Positions 1-5,065 of a DNA stretch of 6,708 bases are shown piece after piece. The DNA is from Qingrenia yutianensis. Its GTDB lineage: Bacteria; Bacillota; Clostridia; UMGS1810. The position numbers and the translations under genes were made by a program. The notes under the pieces are model-generated. The model was not told where the DNA came from. It ran no database searches and saw only the letters and a list, made by a program, of their open reading frames with translations. Location: the NCBI RefSeq assembly GCF_014385105.1, contig NZ_JACRTE010000036.1:1-6708 (forward strand). The letters run 5' to 3'. How positions within the stretch are numbered: the first letter of the stretch is position 1; every line of letters starts with the position of its first letter.

Positions 1-582
1 TTTTTCATTTGTCATTTTCTTTGCATATGCACGAAGTTCTTCGAAAGTTTCAGGAAGAACAACATTTCCGCCAGCATCAACAAAGCCATTCTTTTTAAGC
101 ATATCAACATTGTATGCAATACCAAATGTGTTTATATAGTAGGGAACTGTATAGTATTTACCGTTCACCTTTGATTTAAGGCTTGATAATGCTTCTTCAG
201 GTAAGCTGTCAAGATATTCCTGACCGCCTTCAATTTCATCAATAGCCATTATTTCACCGGATTCATAATATTTCTGCATAGACCATGTACTATACATATC
301 CGGCTCTTGATGTGATGCAACTGCCATTTCTACAGTTTGTGAAAGATTACCTTCTTTTACAACATACTCAATTTCAACACCAAGTTCTTTTCCGCGAGTG
401 TCGTTAAATTTTTCAACAAGCTCAAGCATATCTGTTTTCATATGTGAATCGCCGGTCCAAATAGTAACTTTTTCTAATCCGCCATCACTTGTCTTTTCTT
501 TATCGCCACATCCAATAGAAGTTACAGCCAATGCAGCAATGCATACTGCTAAAACAATTTTTTTCAACATTTTCTTTTTCAT
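1..582 (-). CDS. Sugar ABC transporter solute-binding lipoprotein (family 1 type), C-terminus beyond the window
   Basis: This is the extracellular substrate-capture subunit of an ABC importer, probably for an oligosaccharide. The frame is open from ATG at 582 to the left edge, giving 194 residues of a protein that in this family usually has about 420-450. Residues 1-24 form a lipoprotein signal: KKKMLKK, a hydrophobic stretch, then SIGC with the lipid-bearing Cys at 25. Ser at the -3 position is less usual than Leu or Val. The mature part opens with a short polar linker and VTIWTG (39-44), the typical first strand. PDMYSTWS (94-101) and GKYYTVPYYINTFGIAYN (141-158) are the binding-cleft and hinge signatures of family 1 sugar-binding proteins. 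The start is backed by GGGG at 589-592, 6 nt upstream. The gene follows the glycoside hydrolase by 70 nt in the same direction. Permease genes would be expected beyond the left edge, but this is inference. The sugar bound cannot be told from this half. Confidence 0.93.
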   Translation of the reverse strand, partial: MKKKMLKKIVLAVCIAALAVTSIGCGDKEKTSDGGLEKVTIWTGDSHMKTDMLELVEKFNDTRGKELGVEIEYVVKEGNLSQTVEMAVASHQEPDMYSTWSMQKYYESGEIMAIDEIEGGQEYLDSLPEEALSSLKSKVNGKYYTVPYYINTFGIAYNVDMLKKNGFVDAGGNVVLPETFEELRAYAKKMTNEK

Positions 583-588
583 AATATT

Positions 589-592
589 CCCC
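589..592 (-). promoter_or_regulatory. Ribosome binding site of the solute-binding lipoprotein gene
   Basis: On the minus strand, GGGG followed by AATATT and then ATG (582-580) places a purine-rich Shine-Dalgarno-like site 6 nt before the start. A second Met codon at 570-568 has only the A-rich MKKK codons before it, so the upstream ATG is preferred. It also gives the longer, more basic signal-peptide n-region. Confidence 0.6.
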
Positions 593-652
593 ATTCCGCC
601 CTTTACAATACTGCAAAAAGGCTATAATATTTTATACCTTCAACAACTTAAA

Positions 653-2068
653 TTACTCTGCATCAAAAAAATTGCCAAATGTTAAAAGCAATGGATAATC
701 GTTAATTGGAATGTTTTTTAATATTGTAACACCATCTGCAAATTCTACCATATTTTCAGCAAGATCATAAACAGTTCCGTCAATCAAATCAACTAATTTT
801 GGTTTGCCGGAAATACCCGTTTCAAATGTGACAGTTGAGAAAAAGTCACTTGTCATAATATCACTTCCATACCAGTAAGCAAAACCATAAGAACCGTTAG
901 GTTTCTTAAAACCATAGCTTATAATATTTTCAGAAACATCAACTCCAATATTAAAACGCGATTCTTGCGGTTTAACAGCAAAAGGAAGTTTAACTTTCTC
1001 AAAATCATCTGCAAATATCGAAGCAATCGCCTGCAAAGCTTTATACGACGGTTTTGGTGTATATTCGCCAGTAGAAAAGCCTTCTTCGTCAAATTCTGCA
1101 CTAAGCACACCAAAATATGCGTAATCCATATAACTACTCTTATCACCCACAAATCCTGAAAGTGCTTCAATCATATCCACACATGAAAAATATGATGCAA
1201 ACTCAATATCAGCTGCCAAGTCTGTTATTGCGTGTCTTGCTAATACCTTAGCCTGTTTTTTCGGTGTCCAAGACCCCCAAGAAAGTTCTCCGTTTCCATC
1301 ACTTCTTGATGGTGCACCGGTTTCACCCTGAACAATACCTATCGCTGGATTATGAATATTTACCATACCTCTTATAAGTTCTCTTCGGTCTATATATTTT
1401 TTATCATCAGGAGTGTAAATATGGTATGAGAAAAAGTCTATATAGTCTCCTATACCAACCCGAAAAGCATCATTTATAAATTTAATATTTCCTGTGCTTT
1501 CAACGCCACCAATAACCTTTGCATTTGGATTAGCCTTTTTAACCGCCTTAGATGTTCTTACAACAAACTCACCGTATTCCTTACCGTTAGTTTGATGCTC
1601 ATTTGCAATATGTGTCCAGAACCAATTAGGTTCGTTCCATACTTCAAAATATTCTACTTTTCCTATGTATCTTTTTACGAGCTCGTAAACATATCTATCC
1701 CAGGCATTGCGTTCTTCTTCCGTTTCAATAGGAGGCACACCAATCGCTCCGTATACCTTTGCTGCTTCCTTAGTGTATAACCCATTTCCGTAAGCAAGAC
1801 ACATCCAAGGTTTTAATCCTCGATTAATAATATTCTCTACGATTTCGTCAAGCCAAGCAAAATCAAAAACACCTTTTTCCTTTTCGGTTCTTTGCCATCC
1901 GGATTGAAGACGTATCCATTTTACTCCTAGTTGAGCAACCTTATCATATGCTTTATTAGGGTCAAAAACAGCTCTGTCCAATTTTTCAAAACCGATACCT
2001 AATTTAGATTTTTCAACCTGTGCAGCACACTTTGGTTTAATATGTGCTGTTTCAGCTAACCTTATCAC
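653..2068 (-). CDS. Clan GH-A glycoside hydrolase, GH39/GH5-like, probably cytoplasmic
   Basis: This is a retaining-type glycosidase predicted to hydrolyse oligosaccharides inside the cell, since there is no signal peptide. Numbered from the GTG start (471 residues), a (beta/alpha)8 barrel spans roughly 25-347. It opens with GIGFEKLDR and then VKWIRLQSGW, a usual early barrel strand. EVWNEPN (142-148) supplies the probable acid/base Glu146 (codon 1631-1633), next to the conserved Asn. GIVQGETGAPS supplies the probable nucleophile Glu249 (codon 1322-1324), about 100 residues later as is usual in the clan. FFSYHIY (212-218) fits a barrel strand lining the active site. Residues about 360-471 form a beta-rich C-terminal domain ending in YPLLLTFGNF, like the beta-sandwich seen in GH39 and related families. 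The gene sits between a secreted surface protein (194 nt upstream) and a sugar-binding lipoprotein (70 nt downstream), which fits intracellular breakdown of an imported glycan. The exact GH family and substrate are uncertain. A start at ATG 2077, three codons upstream, is possible but has poorly spaced ribosome binding. Confidence 0.88.
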   Translation of the reverse strand: MIRLAETAHIKPKCAAQVEKSKLGIGFEKLDRAVFDPNKAYDKVAQLGVKWIRLQSGWQRTEKEKGVFDFAWLDEIVENIINRGLKPWMCLAYGNGLYTKEAAKVYGAIGVPPIETEEERNAWDRYVYELVKRYIGKVEYFEVWNEPNWFWTHIANEHQTNGKEYGEFVVRTSKAVKKANPNAKVIGGVESTGNIKFINDAFRVGIGDYIDFFSYHIYTPDDKKYIDRRELIRGMVNIHNPAIGIVQGETGAPSRSDGNGELSWGSWTPKKQAKVLARHAITDLAADIEFASYFSCVDMIEALSGFVGDKSSYMDYAYFGVLSAEFDEEGFSTGEYTPKPSYKALQAIASIFADDFEKVKLPFAVKPQESRFNIGVDVSENIISYGFKKPNGSYGFAYWYGSDIMTSDFFSTVTFETGISGKPKLVDLIDGTVYDLAENMVEFADGVTILKNIPINDYPLLLTFGNFFDAE

Positions 2069-2077
2069 TTGAACCAT

Positions 2078-2083
2078 TCCTTT
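2078..2083 (-). promoter_or_regulatory. Ribosome binding site that favours the GTG start of the glycoside hydrolase
   Basis: Minus-strand AAAGGA abuts the ATG at 2077-2075 with no spacer, too close for that codon to be used efficiently. It lies 9 nt before the in-frame GTG at 2068-2066, a normal spacing. No other purine-rich site is seen 5-10 nt upstream of the ATG. The sequence therefore favours GTG, shortening the protein by three residues (M-V-Q). Confidence 0.6.
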
Positions 2084-2155
2084 GTATAATTATTTTCAAT
2101 TATTTAATCCTTACATTAAAACAAAATGACACAACATAAATTTAGTTATATTGCT

Positions 2156-2185
2156 AAAAAAATAACGAATTAAATATAATTAATT
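2156..2185 (-). terminator. Weak candidate terminator: A/T-only hairpin followed by a T-tract
   Basis: At 2168-2185 there is an 18-bp near-perfect palindrome with AATTAA/TTAATT arms and two mismatched positions in the centre. On the minus strand it is followed after 5 nt by seven T residues (2162-2156). The order matches an intrinsic terminator for the upstream surface-protein genes. The stem has no G or C, however, and would be very unstable, and such palindromes arise easily by chance in this AT-rich gap. It overlaps the weak promoter candidate. Confidence 0.15.
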
Positions 2186-2271
2186 GTAACATTTTTACTG
2201 TTCTATAAAATATCACTTAATACATATTTTCTTTAGAAATTTTACTTTTTCGAATTTTAACTGCAAAAATA

Positions 2272-5049
2272 TTACTTATATATTACTACATCAAGACAGT
2301 TTCCGCTTCTATGTCTAACAACCGCAACAGAAGTATTCATACTGTCTTCAAAAAAAGTTATGCCGGGACTCATTTTGCCGTTTGTTATACGCTTTTGCAA
2401 GTTATTCTGCTTTGTATCATAAACATACATATGTTTTATAGGTTTGGCAAAACCATAGAGATTAGTACCATTTTCCATATCACTTATACTGTCTGCAAGA
2501 ATTATTCCGCAATCGGTTGCTCCTATATTATATACATAACCTTTTTTTATGAAGTAATCTGACTGCACACTGTTAAATCCTGAATAACCATTGTTTATAC
2601 TATATGTACCACTGTTTATATACGAAGGAATATCTCCCGTTTCACTATCGGAATTATAATCATAAAGCATAAAAGCATATGTTACCATTCCGTTTGCATC
2701 AAATGCGGGTATTATCAAATCTCCCTCACTTAAATTAATAAATTGTGTATCATTTGTGTAATCTTTAACACCCTCATCTTTCGAATAAACCGTTGTCATT
2801 TTTCCGCCATACATACATTCAATTTTTTGAGAAACTGTTTCTGTTATAGGATTTATAACATGGGAAACATCATTGACAATTAATATTTTGTCAGTTATGG
2901 TCATCTGTATATTGCTCGATGGTTTATCCTGCAACGGCATAGTATACACAACAAACGTAGGAACTACAGCATCTTGTTCATAGTATGCCGTTATTTTATA
3001 ATCTCCTGCCGCAGTAAGATGAAAATATTCTGCACTTTCAAAATTCAAAACCTTATAGTAGTCATATCCATATGATGTCGATGCATCTGCGGGAGCAATG
3101 TCAGGAATGCCTATTACCTTGCAACCATTAAAAGGAGCAATATTAGTTCCTGCTTCATCAAATATTCCAAAAGAAATATTTGTATACGGAGTTCCTGAAG
3201 TTATTTCAGAATTTGTTGCTGAAAACATTGCAGAAGATGCTGCTCCCTTTGAAAACATAAGTTTTCTTGTATCAGGCACAGTATTTTCATTGTCAGGATT
3301 TTGGCGCTTATTTTTTGTTATTAAACTTCCTTCTATGCCGCTATCTGCACCAACTATTTTTTTAATCTTGCCATCAGAGGTTGTATAATACATAACAACC
3401 GTATGGAATAATTCAAGATTAAACGCCTTATAATTTGAAGTTGTTATATTAATCCCATTAAATTTAGCATTTTTTTGAAGTTCAACAAGTTGTAATTTAG
3501 AAGAACCTGTACCATTTAAATCTGTCATAATCATCGCTTTGAATTTATCCTTACCCGATGATTCCAAATCCGAAAAAAACTCTACAAACAACCCATAATG
3601 AACTCCATCACTTGTATTGCGTTTTGCTCTTGCAATTCTTCCGGTATGGTCTAAATACAAATCATAAAATTCACCTAAAGATACATTGTTTTCAAGGGTT
3701 GAATAAGCAAATTCCAAATTTTGAATTTCTTCAGTGTCATCTGTTTTAACCTTAAATTCATAGTTATTAGGCTCTCCTGAACACACTCCGTTAACAGCAG
3801 CACTAATCATATTATCGTTTACAATTATCTTTACTGCTTTTTCATTAGAGGCACCCTCAAAAATGCTAAGTGTATCTCCTTTTTGTAGTTCCTTATATTC
3901 AAAAGGTTTGCCGTCAATATCAACCAAAGAAAGTCTGCCATTTTGATATTCTTCATCATACGACAAAAACTCATTCTTATCGCTGTATACTTTAAACACA
4001 CTTGAAGATTTACCTTCTACTACCATAGTTTTGTAACATTCTATTGCTACTAAGTCATATTTTCCGTCTTCATCACAATCCACAATGGTTAATGAACTTA
4101 AACCATAATTAATTCCTTCACTTATACGCTGCAAAAACTGACCTGTATTTTGAGTTGCATACTGACCGTTGTATATAACATCTGTTGCAAACTCTAATGA
4201 AATCTTTTTTTCTTTGTTGTTTACAATATATCTAATTTGATTGTCAATATAATATGGTCTGTTTTCATAACTTAAGGATAGCACATCATCCTCCAATTTT
4301 GGTTTTACAGATAAAAGTTGTTTTTTGTCTTTACCTTTTTCTTCAAGATAAAAACCTTCAACATTCCTTCCCAAAAGCGAATATGTGTCAAAATTTGTTT
4401 TAAATATCATATTGCCGATTACACTATTATTTACTATGATTTCATCTTTAGCTGCAAACATATTGTCATACATTGTGCTATAACGATTTCCAATAAGTCT
4501 GCCTTCAAACTTAACAGCGTGTTTATACTTTTCAGCAAGAGTAATACCACCCTTTTCATATTCTGCATCTGTTCCGTAAACAGTCTGTTCTAATGTGTCG
4601 GCAGTAAGTGCATTATAAAACATTATAACAACATCATATACTAAAAACTTGTCTTCTTTATTAACTACATTATCACTTAAACCAACTTGATTAGCTATTG
4701 ACATATACCTATCTGCTTGATTTCCGAAATTCCATCCTAAAAGTGATACAAGTATTTTTGCTGCTTCCGAATAATCCATATACAAATAGCTGTTATGCAA
4801 TTTTTCACTCATATAAATGTTAGAAATATCTTCATTTTCCACAAGAGCATCAAGCATTTTTGCAAATTGTGAATAACTTACCTTTTTCATCATATTTTCG
4901 GATGTATCAACAGGTATTTCAAGGCTATTAAGCACATCTGCACAAAAAGAGTATAAATCTGCATCATATTCGGCAGCATATACTGCAGGCATACTTAATC
5001 CTGTAATCATAATAGCTGATATCATCAATATACATATAAGTTTTTTCAA
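2272..5049 (-). CDS. Secreted protein of unknown function with degenerate SLH-like N-terminus and long beta-rich region
   Basis: This is a 925-residue exported protein whose biochemical role I cannot assign. Residues 1-25 are a signal peptide: MKKL, a hydrophobic core (ICILMISAIMITGL), then VYA just before the predicted cut after Ala25. Residues about 30-150 hold three stretches that look like worn SLH repeats: VSYSQFAKMLDALV (57-70), YMDYSEAAKILVSLLGW (90-106) and KFLVYDVVIMFYNAL (134-148). They lack the TRAE-type motif of wall-binding SLH domains. From about 175 to the end the sequence is beta-rich. DCDEDGKYD (324-332) has the spacing of a Ca-binding DxDxDG loop, and KGDTLSIFEG (390-399) heads another strand block. 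The C-terminus ends VVIYK. From memory this layout resembles large surface proteins of Clostridia annotated only as SLH-domain proteins. The start is TTG: GGGGGTG lies 5 nt upstream, and the first internal Met codons would remove the signal n-region. It lies 16 nt after the SLH-anchored protein, so the two are very likely co-transcribed. Confidence 0.9.
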   Translation of the reverse strand: MKKLICILMISAIMITGLSMPAVYAAEYDADLYSFCADVLNSLEIPVDTSENMMKKVSYSQFAKMLDALVENEDISNIYMSEKLHNSYLYMDYSEAAKILVSLLGWNFGNQADRYMSIANQVGLSDNVVNKEDKFLVYDVVIMFYNALTADTLEQTVYGTDAEYEKGGITLAEKYKHAVKFEGRLIGNRYSTMYDNMFAAKDEIIVNNSVIGNMIFKTNFDTYSLLGRNVEGFYLEEKGKDKKQLLSVKPKLEDDVLSLSYENRPYYIDNQIRYIVNNKEKKISLEFATDVIYNGQYATQNTGQFLQRISEGINYGLSSLTIVDCDEDGKYDLVAIECYKTMVVEGKSSSVFKVYSDKNEFLSYDEEYQNGRLSLVDIDGKPFEYKELQKGDTLSIFEGASNEKAVKIIVNDNMISAAVNGVCSGEPNNYEFKVKTDDTEEIQNLEFAYSTLENNVSLGEFYDLYLDHTGRIARAKRNTSDGVHYGLFVEFFSDLESSGKDKFKAMIMTDLNGTGSSKLQLVELQKNAKFNGINITTSNYKAFNLELFHTVVMYYTTSDGKIKKIVGADSGIEGSLITKNKRQNPDNENTVPDTRKLMFSKGAASSAMFSATNSEITSGTPYTNISFGIFDEAGTNIAPFNGCKVIGIPDIAPADASTSYGYDYYKVLNFESAEYFHLTAAGDYKITAYYEQDAVVPTFVVYTMPLQDKPSSNIQMTITDKILIVNDVSHVINPITETVSQKIECMYGGKMTTVYSKDEGVKDYTNDTQFINLSEGDLIIPAFDANGMVTYAFMLYDYNSDSETGDIPSYINSGTYSINNGYSGFNSVQSDYFIKKGYVYNIGATDCGIILADSISDMENGTNLYGFAKPIKHMYVYDTKQNNLQKRITNGKMSPGITFFEDSMNTSVAVVRHRSGNCLDVVIYK

Positions 5050-5054
5050 AATAG

Positions 5055-5061
5055 CACCCCC
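5055..5061 (-). promoter_or_regulatory. Strong ribosome binding site deciding the TTG start of the secreted protein
   Basis: Minus-strand GGGGGTG matches the extended Shine-Dalgarno GGAGGTG except for one A-to-G change that still allows a G-U wobble pair with 16S rRNA. It is followed by CTATT and TTG (5049-5047). It lies inside the 16-nt gap after the upstream stop codon. A nearby ATG at 5064-5062 is out of frame and meets TGA after five codons. Confidence 0.75.
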
Positions 5062-5065
5062 ATTA

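Larger units (their letters stand above)
2078..2271 (-). other. 194-nt AT-rich intergenic region between the secreted protein and the glycoside hydrolase
   Basis: No convincing ORF or RNA gene is seen here. It is the longest gap in the window and the natural place for a promoter of the hydrolase and transporter genes. The best minus-strand promoter match I find is TATAAC at 2145-2150 with a poor TTAATT 17 nt upstream (2168-2173). The -10 matches 5 of 6 consensus bases but the -35 only 3 of 6, so it is weak in so AT-rich a sequence. No catabolite-repression (cre) box is visible. The gap also holds a weak A/T-only hairpin with a T-tract, listed separately. Confidence 0.35.

Noticed and set aside
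583..652. Promoter between the hydrolase and the lipoprotein gene
   Set aside because: TATAAA and TATTATAG-like boxes occur but none has a credible -35 at 16-18 nt. The 70-nt gap fits read-through from the hydrolase.
398..685. 95-codon open frame on the plus strand over the start of the lipoprotein gene
   Set aside because: It is antisense to a clear lipoprotein signal and runs into the end of the hydrolase. The product is low-complexity hydrophobic sequence.
2186..2198. Inverted repeat GTAA/TTAC in the intergenic gap
   Set aside because: The arms are only four bases with a five-base spacer, expected by chance in AT-rich DNA, and nothing ties it to a regulator.
2101..2271. Catabolite-repression (cre) operator or riboswitch upstream of the hydrolase
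   Set aside because: No TGNAANCGNNNNCA-like palindrome with a central CG and no structured GC-containing element is visible. The gap is nearly all A/T.
4071..4109. Dockerin domain in the secreted protein
   Set aside because: Only one DxDxDG loop is present. A dockerin needs two such segments with conserved helices about 60-70 residues in total.
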